A stretch of DNA of 64,000 bases from Phocaeicola plebeius (GCF_003437535.1 NZ_QSQT01000012.1:58328-122327); one strand, 5' to 3'; counted from the first letter of the stretch, positions 52,703-61,254 are shown. Program-made: numbers and translations. Notes: generated from the letters alone by a model not told the origin.

Positions 52703-53653
52703 ATGATAAAAAGAATGATGATGAAAAAAAGTGTGCTTTATGCATTCATAGCTGCTATGCTGACAGCAGTATCTTGTACAAACGATATACCGGCAAATGT
52801 GAATGGTGATACTTCAGGAAATACATCAGAAGACACATCCGGCAGTGGCTCGGGTGACTTGTCTGGTAATTCTGGTAAAATTTCCATTGTCGCCAGTATT
52901 GCCTCTCAAACGCGTGCTCCACAATTGGGAAGTGATGGAAGCGGCAGTTTTCAGAAAGGAGATAAGATGACTCTTTGTGTAACGGGAGGAGCTGCACCAG
53001 TAGTGACTGATTATGCTTATGAGCTTGATTTTCTTAAATGGCCTGATTTTGGACTTTCAGAAGAGGTATCACAAGTCACTTTTTCAGCTTGTTATCCCAC
53101 ACAAAAAGTGGAGAAGGATGGCACTTTTGAATTTAATTCGTTCAAGGCTCCCTATGGTGATTTGTTGATTGCCACTGCTCAGCCGGTAGAAGTCGGCACT
53201 TCTGAAACGGTGGCACTTACTTTCTGTCATGCATTGCACCGCCTTAATTTAGAGTTTGTGCCGGGAAATGGTTACACGGAGGAGGATTTGACTCTGCTGT
53301 CATGCACTTTCTCTGCAAAAACCACATGTGTGATAGATGCCGTTAAGGGAAGTGTGAAGGAGGTGAAGGATGAACAAGGAAGCCTTACTGTAACGGGGGC
53401 AAAAGCTTCGTTCTATCTAGTGCCCCAAGCGACCGATGGGATTTCTTTCACTCTTACTTTAGGTGGCGAAACCAAGCATTTTACTCTGGATGCTTTATTT
53501 AAGCAGTCGGGTAACCCGCAGACTGCATTGGAAAGTGGTAAATCGTGCACTCTGACCTTGAAAGTGGGACGTGACGGTATTACCGTATCCGCTGGCAGTA
53601 TCGGAGCCTGGGAAGATCAGGCCACAGCCGATGGAGAGGTCGTGATTGGCTGA
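52703..53653 (+). CDS. Fimbrillin-family (Mfa-like) lipoprotein
   Basis: A 316-residue exported lipoprotein. The signal ends in lipobox AVSC (Cys25 counting from the ATG at 52703; an ATG 12 bases later also fits). Then comes a Ser/Gly/Asp/Thr-rich linker (about 35-55), then two beta-rich halves with TRAPQLGSDGSGSFQKGDKM and ALTFCHALHRLNLEF, the pattern of Mfa_like_1 fimbrillins. These are pilus subunits or anchors assembled from lipoprotein precursors. No other fim/mfa gene is adjacent. The 238 bases upstream are AT-rich and contain no clear promoter. Codon use is more AT-rich than the flanking genes. Confidence 0.8.
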   Translation: MIKRMMMKKSVLYAFIAAMLTAVSCTNDIPANVNGDTSGNTSEDTSGSGSGDLSGNSGKISIVASIASQTRAPQLGSDGSGSFQKGDKMTLCVTGGAAPVVTDYAYELDFLKWPDFGLSEEVSQVTFSACYPTQKVEKDGTFEFNSFKAPYGDLLIATAQPVEVGTSETVALTFCHALHRLNLEFVPGNGYTEEDLTLLSCTFSAKTTCVIDAVKGSVKEVKDEQGSLTVTGAKASFYLVPQATDGISFTLTLGGETKHFTLDALFKQSGNPQTALESGKSCTLTLKVGRDGITVSAGSIGAWEDQATADGEVVIG

Positions 53654-53701
53654 TTGCTGTGGCAGAACTTGACTCAGGAAGATTTTTGATAAATATAAGA
53701 G

Positions 53702-53738
53702 GGCAGATTTCATTGATTTGATGAAGTCTGCCTTTTTT
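53702..53738 (+). terminator. Terminator of the fimbrillin-like gene
   Basis: GGCAGATTTCAT and ATGAAGTCTGCC form a stem with one mismatch and a 7-base loop, followed by six T residues. Confidence 0.85.
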
Positions 53739-53785
53739 GTTGTTGCTTGTTGATGGAAGCTTACAGATATTCATCTGTAAATTTT

Positions 53786-53793
53786 TACCTTTG
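53786..53793 (+). promoter_or_regulatory. Promoter of the SDR gene
   Basis: TACCTTTG matches TAnnTTTG and is 41 bases before the ATG. Confidence 0.65.
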
Positions 53794-53833
53794 TAAGAGA
53801 GAAATTTAGGTACAAACAAGAATCAACAGTATT

Positions 53834-54628
53834 ATGAATAGAATTATAGTAGTGACAGGTGGAGCTGGAGGTATCGGACGTTGCATCGTCGCACATTTTG
53901 CTTCTCAGGGGGATAGTGTATATTTTATAGACCAGAATCAGCAGGCCACTCTCACACAAGTGGAAAAGATGCGTGAGAGAGGCTGGCAGGTGACCGGATT
54001 TGTCGGCGATGTGGCAGAAAAACAGGCATTAGAGGAATTTGCAGCTTTGGTGCTTCGTGAACATCCGGAAGGCATACATTGCTTGATTAATAATGCTTGT
54101 CTGATGCGGGGAGGTATCCTTTCTGACTGTGAGTATGAAGATTTTCTGTATGTGCAGCGTGTGGGAGTAGTGGCACCTTATATGCTGGCCCGGTTGTTCA
54201 AAGACCATTTTCAAGGGATGGGAGCGATTGTAAACATTTCGTCTACGCGTGCTTTTCAATCGCAGCCGGATACGGAGAGCTATACGGCAGCCAAAGGAGG
54301 AATTACTGCGCTGACTCATGCTTTGGCCGTTAGTTTGTCGGGCATAGCGCGTGTAAATTCGGTAGCTCCCGGATGGATTGATACCGGTGCCTATCATGAA
54401 GAAGCGCATTATGAAGCAGTCTATAGTACGGGAGATACCGCCCAGCATCCGTCAGGCAGGGTGGGAGAGCCTGCCGATATTGCCCGTGTGGTGGATTTTC
54501 TTTGTGATGAGCGCAATTCATTTATCAATGGAGAAAATATTACGGTCGATGGAGGTATAAGCCGTCTGATGGTATATCATAATGACTGTGGATGGACTTA
54601 CGAACCTTCAGCATCGGGAAAAGGATAA
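53834..54628 (+). CDS. Short-chain dehydrogenase/reductase
   Basis: A 264-residue classical SDR. It has the cofactor motif TGGAGGIG (8-15), the NNAC variant of the NNAG motif, a catalytic Ser in NISST, YTAAK, and a C-terminal FINGENITVDGG. The substrate cannot be read from sequence. It ends 31 bases inside the convergent AraC-family gene, so the two overlap tail to tail. Confidence 0.88.
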   Translation: MNRIIVVTGGAGGIGRCIVAHFASQGDSVYFIDQNQQATLTQVEKMRERGWQVTGFVGDVAEKQALEEFAALVLREHPEGIHCLINNACLMRGGILSDCEYEDFLYVQRVGVVAPYMLARLFKDHFQGMGAIVNISSTRAFQSQPDTESYTAAKGGITALTHALAVSLSGIARVNSVAPGWIDTGAYHEEAHYEAVYSTGDTAQHPSGRVGEPADIARVVDFLCDERNSFINGENITVDGGISRLMVYHNDCGWTYEPSASGKG

Positions 54629-55503
54629 TTCTTTTTGTCTCTTTCTCGCTGTGTGCGGAATTTCATGGGAGAAAGCCCTGTCTTCTTTACGAAAAATTTG
54701 CCAAAGACAGACTGGTCAGAGAATCCTAACTTTTCTGCAATTTCTTTAATATCCAGGTTTGTACATTCCAACAACTTACGTGCGTCGGCACAGAGCAGTT
54801 CGCTGATGTGAAAGCGGACCGTATGTCCGGTGATGTGTTTTACGATGCGCGAAAGGTAGGTGGTTGAGATGTGCAGACTTTCTGCATAAAACCCTATGTC
54901 ATGGTGCTGGCGATAATTTTCCATCAACGTTTTTTTGAATAGCCTGAAAATATCTGTGGAGCGTCGTGCATAATCCGGAACTTCATGGCGGGTTTGAGTC
55001 AATATATCAGCTATCTGTAGAAGACAGAAACTGCATAAGTGGTTCAGAATACTGTCGTAATAGTTGACTGCATTTTTTCTGCATGGTGCAAATAGAGCGA
55101 AGATTTTTTGCAGGTAAGTAGCTTGTTCGTTTTCCAATAAGAATACCGGTAGCTGATAGTGTCCCAAGTAGTGTGCCAGTTGTTCATATAGTGGCTGTCC
55201 GTCGGGTAAGCTATCAAAGAAAGTTGGTTTCAGATAGAGGAGCATGGACTGGAAGTGAGAACTCGTAGCCTGAATCATGCATTTTGTGCTGGGGGTAAGT
55301 GTAACTAAATGTGCAGGTTGAAGTTCGTAAGTCTGATATTCATCTGCCAGTTGGGCTGTTCCGTTTGTGACGAGAAGAAAGAAAAATCCTTCTTTCAATT
55401 CGGCTTTTCCGGTAGGAACCGATGAGGAGGTAAGTTCGCAGTAGCATGTGCTTTCAGTTCCGTTGCCATGTGTTTGTATGATTTCAAGTAGAGTCGGATT
55501 CAT
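54598..55503 (-). CDS. AraC-family transcriptional regulator
   Basis: A 301-residue regulator with an N-terminal cupin-like sensing half (about 20-170, KEGFFFLLVTNGTAQL) and a C-terminal double helix-turn-helix (about 200-290: LHISTTYLSRIVKHITGHTVRFHI and IKEIAEKLGFSDQSVFGKFFVKKTGLSPMKFR). It may control the adjacent SDR gene or the divergent membrane-kinase fusion. The effector is unknown. Its 3' end overlaps the SDR gene by 31 bases. Confidence 0.9.
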   Translation of the reverse strand: MNPTLLEIIQTHGNGTESTCYCELTSSSVPTGKAELKEGFFFLLVTNGTAQLADEYQTYELQPAHLVTLTPSTKCMIQATSSHFQSMLLYLKPTFFDSLPDGQPLYEQLAHYLGHYQLPVFLLENEQATYLQKIFALFAPCRKNAVNYYDSILNHLCSFCLLQIADILTQTRHEVPDYARRSTDIFRLFKKTLMENYRQHHDIGFYAESLHISTTYLSRIVKHITGHTVRFHISELLCADARKLLECTNLDIKEIAEKLGFSDQSVFGKFFVKKTGLSPMKFRTQRERDKKNYPFPDAEGS

Positions 55504-55549
55504 CGTATTTATTTTTGTGGATAAAATTAAGAGTTGTTTCGTTTTTGAC

Positions 55550-55557
55550 CAAAATTA
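55550..55557 (-). promoter_or_regulatory. Candidate promoter of the AraC-family gene
   Basis: TAATTTTG on the - strand matches TAnnTTTG, 46 bases before the start. On the + strand GAACTTTG at 55595-55602 is a near-match that may serve the divergent fusion gene. Confidence 0.45.
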
Positions 55558-55628
55558 GTCTTCCTTTTATGAATAAGGAATGAAAAAAATAAGGGAACTT
55601 TGCGGCACTTTTGATAAAGAGAACAAGT

Positions 55629-56927
55629 ATGAATAAATTTATGTGCCGGCGCTACCTGCTGTTTTGCGTATCTTTGTTTGTTAATGCACTGGGAATTGCC
55701 TTCATTACCAAAGCTGCATTAGGTACTTCGCCTATTACGAGTGTGACTTACGTATTGAGTATGTTCACTCCCTTTACCATTGGTCAGTGGACCATCCTGT
55801 TGAATCTTCTTTTTGTGATACTGGAATTGTTCTTAATGACACGTGAAGATTTGAAATCTGATTTGCGCATGTATCTTCTGCAGATTCCTATCTCTTTCAG
55901 CTTTGGTATGTTTATTGACCTTTGTATGCATTATATTCTTTTCTGGCTCAATCCCGTAGAATATGTGTATATGATTGTGGCCTTATTGATTGGATGTGTG
56001 ATTTTAGCTGTAGGAATTGCACTTGAGGTAAAGGCCAATGCCGCGATGATGGCCGGAGAATATTTTGTAAAGGTCATTACCCGTCGGTTTCGCGGAGAGT
56101 TCGGTTATATAAAACTCGGATTTGACGTGACATTGGTAGCTATTGCTTGCTTGTTATCACTTGCTTTTATGTCGGGGGTGTACGGAGTGCGTGAAGGAAC
56201 TGTGATTTCTGCCTTGGTAGTCGGTCCGATTGTGCATTTTGTAAGTCCGTATTACCGTTTCCTAGATAAATGGATTACAGATGCTTCTGTGCGGAACGTA
56301 CCGGATTTTTCACAAGGGCAACATGTGGTTATTACTATAGCGCGTGAATATGGCAGTGGAGGGCATCTGCTGGGTGAAATGCTTTCCAAAGAATTGGGCA
56401 TCAAACTTTATGATAAAGAATTCATACGTATGGCAGCCCAGCGGAGCGGGATGGATGAACAGTATATTGTGAAAAACGAGCAGTCCATTCCTTCCTTCTG
56501 GTTGAAGTGCATTCTTTCAAAAAATAGTGAGCAGCCATTGGAATCCAGCCTTTCTTCAGACGATGTATTATTTGTGTCGGAAAGTAAGATTATTCAGGAA
56601 CTGGCCGCAAAGGAATCTTGTATCATTGTGGGACGCTGTGCCGACTTTGTATTGAAAGACTATCCGAAGGTGCTGAAACTGTTCTGTTATTCCGATTTGT
56701 CTCATTCTGTGACCCGTTGCGTGAGCGAATACGGTATTGCGAAAGAAAGTGCTGAAACGGAAATCAAGCGGGTGAATCGCAACCGCATTCATCACTATGA
56801 ATACTATACGGGAGAGAAATGGGGAGAACCTCATCGGTATGATTTGATGCTGAATACCGGGGCTCTTGACTTGAAAACGGCTTGTCAGCTGGTGAGAGGA
56901 GTTTATCAGGGGTTAGAGAAGGCCTGA
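55629..56927 (+). CDS. YczE-like membrane protein fused to a cytidylate-kinase-like domain
   Basis: A 432-residue fusion. Residues 1 to about 210 form five or so membrane helices resembling the YczE/YitT-type integral membrane proteins (ALGIAFITKAALGTSPITSVTYVLSMF). The rest is a soluble cytidylate-kinase-like domain with a P-loop-like AREYGSGGHLLGEMLSKELG, KLYDKEFIRMAAQRSGM, IIVGRCADFVL and HRYDLMLNTGAL. I use the ATG at 55629; a TTG 18 bases upstream is in frame. The kinase half may sense or phosphorylate a nucleotide to control transport, which is inference. Its end overlaps the convergent beta-lactamase gene by 22 bases. Confidence 0.82.
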   Translation: MNKFMCRRYLLFCVSLFVNALGIAFITKAALGTSPITSVTYVLSMFTPFTIGQWTILLNLLFVILELFLMTREDLKSDLRMYLLQIPISFSFGMFIDLCMHYILFWLNPVEYVYMIVALLIGCVILAVGIALEVKANAAMMAGEYFVKVITRRFRGEFGYIKLGFDVTLVAIACLLSLAFMSGVYGVREGTVISALVVGPIVHFVSPYYRFLDKWITDASVRNVPDFSQGQHVVITIAREYGSGGHLLGEMLSKELGIKLYDKEFIRMAAQRSGMDEQYIVKNEQSIPSFWLKCILSKNSEQPLESSLSSDDVLFVSESKIIQELAAKESCIIVGRCADFVLKDYPKVLKLFCYSDLSHSVTRCVSEYGIAKESAETEIKRVNRNRIHHYEYYTGEKWGEPHRYDLMLNTGALDLKTACQLVRGVYQGLEKA

Positions 56928-57799
56928 TAAACCATTTCAGAAATTTGTGCGATAATGGCTTCCGTATCCTCCATGCTTTCCTGTGAGTCTTTGACAAAAA
57001 CAACGAGGGTATAACGGTGACCATTAGGGAACTGTACAAATCCGGCATCGTTAATGGCAATGAGTTGTCCCGATGCGTTGCGGTCGCCAGTACCGGTTTT
57101 ATGCCCTACGGTGACCTGCTTGTCTTGTAGAGGGTGGACTATTCTGCTTGTTCCAGTCTGACAGGTGACAAGGGCTTCTTTGATGAATTCCTGATGAGGT
57201 TTGTCGAATAAAGTCCGGGTAAGTAGAGCCTCGATGACTTCTGCGGTAGCCAGCGGAGTGCTCCAGTTTTCATAGCCAAGGTTCAGGTCCTGGTGCATGT
57301 CGTCTTCTGTGTATTGGATAGAAAAATCGTTGATTCCCAAACTACGGATATAACGGTCGGTCACCGCAGGACCTCCGGTAAATTTGAACAGGATGTCGCA
57401 TGCATTATTGTCGCTTAAGTGGAGGGTGTATTCCATTAATTGCTTAAGTGAAAACTTTCCTCCGTGAGGGTACCGGTCTCTTAGCGGACTGTAAGTATTG
57501 GGCTGCAGGTCTGTGCTGTCTACGGTAAGCAAGGTATCAAAGGAGAGCTGATGTCTTTTACAGTAATCTCCCACAGCCAGTGCCTGATGTAATTTGAATA
57601 CGCTCATCAACGGGTAGCGTCGGTTGTTCTCTATGGTGACAGTATCTTTTCCGTCTGCAATGATGGCTACTCCCACTTCAGCTTTTTGCTGTGAGATAAA
57701 CTGATGGATATTGGTGTATAGTTCTTGAAAGCGATTGCCGGCCAATACATAGGCTGGAAATAGGATGAATAATAAGAGAATCAGACGGTTTGTTTTCAT
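56906..57799 (-). CDS. Class A2 beta-lactamase, CblA-like
   Basis: A 297-residue secreted serine beta-lactamase with signal peptide (about 1-20). Catalytic motifs: SVFK (Ser66, Lys69), SDN (129-131), omega-loop EDDMH (Glu165, with His in the place of the usual Asn170, as in subclass A2 enzymes such as PER and CblA) and HKTG (233-236). NTYSPLRDRYP and LSDNNACDILFKF are close to CblA from memory. These chromosomal Bacteroides enzymes are mainly cephalosporinases. No mobile element flanks it, so it looks resident. No clear promoter is seen upstream. Confidence 0.92.
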   Translation of the reverse strand: MKTNRLILLLFILFPAYVLAGNRFQELYTNIHQFISQQKAEVGVAIIADGKDTVTIENNRRYPLMSVFKLHQALAVGDYCKRHQLSFDTLLTVDSTDLQPNTYSPLRDRYPHGGKFSLKQLMEYTLHLSDNNACDILFKFTGGPAVTDRYIRSLGINDFSIQYTEDDMHQDLNLGYENWSTPLATAEVIEALLTRTLFDKPHQEFIKEALVTCQTGTSRIVHPLQDKQVTVGHKTGTGDRNASGQLIAINDAGFVQFPNGHRYTLVVFVKDSQESMEDTEAIIAQISEMVYQAFSNP

Positions 57800-57860
57800 A
57801 TTCGTACGGGGAAATTTATGATATTTCTATGTCTTCTTCGTGAAGAGAGGGGATGGAAAA

Positions 57861-57891
57861 CAAAAAGAGACCATCTCGTGGAGATAGTCTC
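57861..57891 (-). terminator. Terminator of rplU-rpmA
   Basis: GAGACCATCTC and GAGATAGTCTC form a hairpin with one mismatch and a 3-base loop 25 bases past the rpmA stop. TTTTTG follows on the - strand. Confidence 0.85.
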
Positions 57892-57915
57892 CTTTCAAAA
57901 TTCGTTTTCAGTAGA

Positions 57916-58179
57916 TTATGCTTCAGCGCAAGGAATTACAGAAACATAGCTTCTGTCTTCGCGACCTTTCTTGAAACATACAGTACCATCTACCAATGCG
58001 TAAAGAGTGTGGTCACTACCCATACCTACGTTTTCACCCGGGTTGTGAACTGTTCCTCTTTGACGAACAATGATGTTACCAGCTTTGCAAGCTGAACCAC
58101 CGAATATCTTTACGCCTAATCTCTTACTAGCTGATTCACGGCCGTTCTTAGAACTACCTACACCTTTCTTATGTGCCAT
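57916..58179 (-). CDS. rpmA: 50S ribosomal protein L27
   Basis: L27 reaches the peptidyl-transferase centre. The 87-residue protein has the family start [28 protein letters not shown] and [10 protein letters not shown], with a mature-type N-terminus (no Firmicutes-style leader). It follows rplU by 21 bases in the usual L21-L27 pair. Confidence 0.98.
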   Translation of the reverse strand: MAHKKGVGSSKNGRESASKRLGVKIFGGSACKAGNIIVRQRGTVHNPGENVGMGSDHTLYALVDGTVCFKKGREDRSYVSVIPCAEA

Positions 58180-58200
58180 TTTCTTCTACGTTTTTAATGA

Positions 58201-58518
58201 TTAAGCAATAACTTGTTTGATTGTCAATTCAGTAAACTGCTGGCGATGACCGTTCAGTTTCTTGTAACCTTTTCTTCTCTTCTTGTGGAATACCAATACC
58301 TTGTCACCTTTTACCAAGTGAGAAGCTACTTCGCAAACCACTTTTGCACCGTCTACAGTAGGAGCACCTACAGTTACAGTACCGTTGTTGTCAACCAACA
58401 AGACTTTGTCAAATTCAACAGTTGCACCGTTTTCAGCATTCTGAATGTGGTGAACGAACAGTTTCTTGCCTTCTTCTGCTTTGAACTGCTGACCGTTAAT
58501 TTCTACGATTACGTACAT
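58201..58518 (-). CDS. rplU: 50S ribosomal protein L21
   Basis: A 105-residue protein starting [17 protein letters not shown] and ending with the basic [21 protein letters not shown] segment of L21. An in-frame reading extends 30 codons upstream, but that part lies in the leader between the promoter (58606) and the gene and has no L21 similarity. First gene of the rplU-rpmA operon. Confidence 0.97.
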   Translation of the reverse strand: MYVIVEINGQQFKAEEGKKLFVHHIQNAENGATVEFDKVLLVDNNGTVTVGAPTVDGAKVVCEVASHLVKGDKVLVFHKKRRKGYKKLNGHRQQFTELTIKQVIA

Positions 58519-58613
58519 TTTTAAATAAATATTAAACGGGTTTCCTCCGTAAGGTGAGCTGTTCTCTGTAGCTACTTTTTTACCTACACGGACTAAAATC
58601 GGCTGCAAATTTA
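58519..58613 (-). promoter_or_regulatory. rplU promoter and leader
   Basis: TAAATTTG on the - strand (complement at 58606-58613) is a perfect -7 element. The transcript would carry a leader of about 80 bases with the purine block CGGAGGAAACCC about 30 bases before the ATG, too far to be a normal ribosome-binding site. A ribosomal-protein-binding leader is possible but unproven. Confidence 0.5.
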
Positions 58614-58666
58614 CGGCTTTATATTTACATAACCAACTATTTATCTGAAAAAAACGGATATATTTC

Positions 58667-59311
58667 CTATTTTTTTATCAGTGGAAGTAAATCGGGGAAA
58701 ATGGCTGTGTGCGGATAGGCTGCCAGCTCTTCGCGAGTGGTCATTCCGTGAAGGATACCGGCAAAGTCAACTCCTGCATTTTGGGCGGTTTCCGCATCGA
58801 CGGTGCTGTCGCCGAGGTAGAGAATCTGCTCTTTCGGGCAGTTCAGGCGGGAAGCGGCCTGCAGCAGACCTTCAGGTGAGGGTTTGGCTTCTTTCACGTC
58901 TTCTCCTCCCACGATGATGTCAATGAATTCTTCGGGGAATATTTTCCCCATCAGCTCCATGATGCGGTAGCGGTACTTGGTGGAGATGATGCCGATACGG
59001 GCTCCATTGGCTTTCAGGGCGCGTAACACTTCTTCCGTTTCCGGGAAAAGTACGGTATTGGCCGTCATGTGCTGGTCGGCTTCCTTGACATATTCTTTTC
59101 GGAATGTCTCCAGCGTGTCTGCATCGGTTATTCCGGTCATGATGGAAAAGGAATCAACCAGTGTCTTTCCGATGGTACGTTTGATAGAAAGGTCGTCCAC
59201 CTGATGGAATCCATGGCGTTCGAGTACATTTCTGTAGCACATCACAATTCCCTTGGAAGAATTGGCCAAGGTATAGTCAAAGTCAAATAAGTAGGCTTGG
59301 TAAGATTTCAT
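58667..59311 (-). CDS. HAD-family phosphatase (phosphoglycolate-phosphatase-like)
   Basis: A 214-residue HAD hydrolase: motif [12 protein letters not shown] (nucleophile Asp in DFD), cap domain (about 20-85), motif II IISTKYR, motif III Lys in KPSPEGLL and motif [13 protein letters not shown]. The pattern is that of Gph/PgmB-type small-molecule phosphatases. It starts 6 bases after the ogt gene and is co-transcribed with it. Confidence 0.88.
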   Translation of the reverse strand: MKSYQAYLFDFDYTLANSSKGIVMCYRNVLERHGFHQVDDLSIKRTIGKTLVDSFSIMTGITDADTLETFRKEYVKEADQHMTANTVLFPETEEVLRALKANGARIGIISTKYRYRIMELMGKIFPEEFIDIIVGGEDVKEAKPSPEGLLQAASRLNCPKEQILYLGDSTVDAETAQNAGVDFAGILHGMTTREELAAYPHTAIFPDLLPLIKK

Positions 59312-59317
59312 ACGATT

Positions 59318-59830
59318 TTACTTTATATAATAAGGTATATGTTCTATATCTAAAAGTGACTGCTTGCGCGAGATGCCGCCGGCGTATCCGGTCAGGCTTC
59401 CATTGCTTCCTACTATGCGGTGGCAGGGAATCAGGATGCTGATGGGATTGTGTCCGATGGCATTGCCTACAGCTTGTGCTGCCATGTGAGGCCGTCCTAA
59501 ACGGCGGGCGGTTTCCATGGCTATATCTTTGTAGGTACGGGTTTCTCCGTAAGGAATGGTGGATAAGATTTGCCAGACGGTCTGCTGAAAATGAGTGCCG
59601 GAAGGTTGCAGGGGAGGGCAGAAATCGGGTTGTTGGCCGGAGAAATAAACATCGAGCCATTGCCGTGTTTGAAGCAGCAACGGAGTTTCCTTCGTCATGG
59701 CCTCTTCTTTCAGTCCGTGACCGAAATATTTTTGTCCGTCGAACCAGAGGCCGCAAAGTCCGCTTTCCGTGGCAGCCAGTGTGATTCCTCCCAACGGAGA
59801 ATCATAGTGACAGGTGAAAGTCATTTTCAA
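59318..59830 (-). CDS. ogt: Methylated-DNA-protein-cysteine methyltransferase
   Basis: Repairs O6-alkylguanine by transferring the alkyl group to its own cysteine, a single-use reaction. The 170-residue protein has the helix-turn-helix (GETRTYKDIAMETARRLGRPHMAAQAVGNAIGHNP) and the active-site motif LIPCHRIVGSNGSLTGYAGG with acceptor Cys136. It is followed directly by the HAD gene. Repeat array D lies about 50 bases upstream of its start. Confidence 0.94.
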   Translation of the reverse strand: MKMTFTCHYDSPLGGITLAATESGLCGLWFDGQKYFGHGLKEEAMTKETPLLLQTRQWLDVYFSGQQPDFCPPLQPSGTHFQQTVWQILSTIPYGETRTYKDIAMETARRLGRPHMAAQAVGNAIGHNPISILIPCHRIVGSNGSLTGYAGGISRKQSLLDIEHIPYYIK

Positions 59831-59883
59831 CAGTATTTTTGAGGTGAAAGAGTAGAAAAATGATACGGTTTACCGTCCCGAAA

Positions 59884-60015
59884 AAACGCCTTTGCGTTTA
59901 GCTAAAAACGTAAGTGCGTTTTAAGTAAAACGCAAGTACGTTTTGGTTCAAACGCAAGGGCGTTTAAGATAAAACGTAAAGGCGTTTTTGAGAAGGCGTC
60001 CTTACGTTTCTTTTA
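59884..60015. repeat. Array D: phased 22-bp palindromic repeats (AAACG family)
   Basis: Six units start at 59884, 59906, 59928, 59950, 59972 and 59994, exactly 22 bp apart. Cores are AAACGC-CTTT-GCGTTT, AAACGT-AAGT-GCGTTT, AAACGC-AAGT-ACGTTT, AAACGC-AAGG-GCGTTT, AAACGT-AAAG-GCGTTT and AGGCGT-CCTT-ACGTTT. This is the best-conserved array. It ends 5 bases before the sdaA stop codon's outer edge and lies upstream of ogt. Confidence 0.94.
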
Positions 60016-60020
60016 CCCTC

Positions 60021-61229
60021 TTATTCCATGGGCTGATAATTCTTGGCAAGTCCTCCTTCACTCGTTTCCTTGTACAAGGATGGGAGGTCGTGTCCGGTCT
60101 GCTTCATTACCTCTACCACCTTGTCGAATGATACCCGGTGATGCCCGTCGGTAAAGGCTGAATAGATATTCGCATCGAGTGCACGTGCGGCAGCATACGC
60201 ATTACGTTCTATACAAGGAATTTGTACCAGTCCGCATACCGGGTCGCATGTCATACCCAAGTGATGTTCCAGTCCCATTTCGGCTGCATATTCTATCTGG
60301 GCCGGACTGCCTCCGAACAACTGGCTGGCCGCTGCAGATGCCATGGAACAAGCTACTCCCACTTCGGCCTGGCATCCGGCTTCAGCTCCCGAAATAGAAG
60401 CATTGTGCTTGACGATGTTTCCCACCAGTCCGGCAGTCGCTAATGCCCGCAAGATACGTGCGTCGCTGAAGTCGCGGCTTTTCTGCAGGTGATACAAGAC
60501 AGCCGGAACCACTCCGCAGGCTCCACAGGTCGGTGCGGTGACGATCTTTCCTCCGGAAGCATTTTCCTCACTGACAGCCAGTGCGTATGCGAATACCAGT
60601 CCGCGTGAGCGAAGAGAGTCTTTATAGCCTTTCGAACGAATGTAATAAGCCGATGCCTTGCGGCGTAGATTTAACGGGCCGGGCAATACACCTTCGGCAT
60701 CCAGTCCGCGATGGATGGCGGCTTTCATGGTCTCCCATACCTCTGCCAGAAAATCCCATATCTCCGGACCTTCGCATTGCTCCACGTATTCCCAGTAGCT
60801 GCGTCCGGTGTGTTCGCACCAGTACAAAATCTGACTCATGGTATTCATGTTGTAAATATCGTTGGTGGCTGTGCGGTCATGTCCTTCTTCGGCCAATGCA
60901 CCACCTCCTACACTGAATACGGTCCATTCGTCCAGCTTTTTCTTCTGTGCATCGAAAGCCTTGAAAGTCATTCCGTTCGGGTGGAAAGGAAAGAAAATAT
61001 GTGGTTTCCAGAGAATTTCTACGGGAGCGTGAGGTTGCAGGGTATCCAAAATAGCTACATCGGTCATGTGACCACGTCCTGTGGCAGCCAGACTGCCATA
61101 CAGAGTTACTTCGAATGAGGCAGCCTCCGGATTGCGGGCAAGAAATTGTTCGGCAGCTTTGCGGGGCCCCATGGTATGGCTGCTGGATGGCCCCGTGCCG
61201 ATGCGATATAATTCTCTGATTGATTTCAT
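60021..61229 (-). CDS. sdaA: L-serine ammonia-lyase, iron-sulfur type
   Basis: Converts L-serine to pyruvate and ammonia using a 4Fe-4S cluster. The 402-residue single chain joins the beta domain (IGTGPSSSHTMGPRKAAEQF) and the alpha domain (VTAPTCGACGVVPAVLYHL, GCQAEVGVACSMA, CDPVCGLVQIPCIERNA), which carries the cluster-ligand cysteines. The long single-chain form is usual in Bacteroidetes and E. coli. A perfect promoter element lies about 26 bases upstream. Array D lies just beyond its stop. Confidence 0.96.
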   Translation of the reverse strand: MKSIRELYRIGTGPSSSHTMGPRKAAEQFLARNPEAASFEVTLYGSLAATGRGHMTDVAILDTLQPHAPVEILWKPHIFFPFHPNGMTFKAFDAQKKKLDEWTVFSVGGGALAEEGHDRTATNDIYNMNTMSQILYWCEHTGRSYWEYVEQCEGPEIWDFLAEVWETMKAAIHRGLDAEGVLPGPLNLRRKASAYYIRSKGYKDSLRSRGLVFAYALAVSEENASGGKIVTAPTCGACGVVPAVLYHLQKSRDFSDARILRALATAGLVGNIVKHNASISGAEAGCQAEVGVACSMASAAASQLFGGSPAQIEYAAEMGLEHHLGMTCDPVCGLVQIPCIERNAYAAARALDANIYSAFTDGHHRVSFDKVVEVMKQTGHDLPSLYKETSEGGLAKNYQPME

Positions 61230-61254
61230 ATTAAAATTAGGTATAAGTTTTCTG

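Noticed and set aside
56906..57799. Beta-lactamase lacking the catalytic omega-loop glutamate
   Set aside because: Aligning EDDMH with the A2 enzymes PER and CblA places Glu165 at the catalytic position; the Asp that first looked like a substitution is two residues later.
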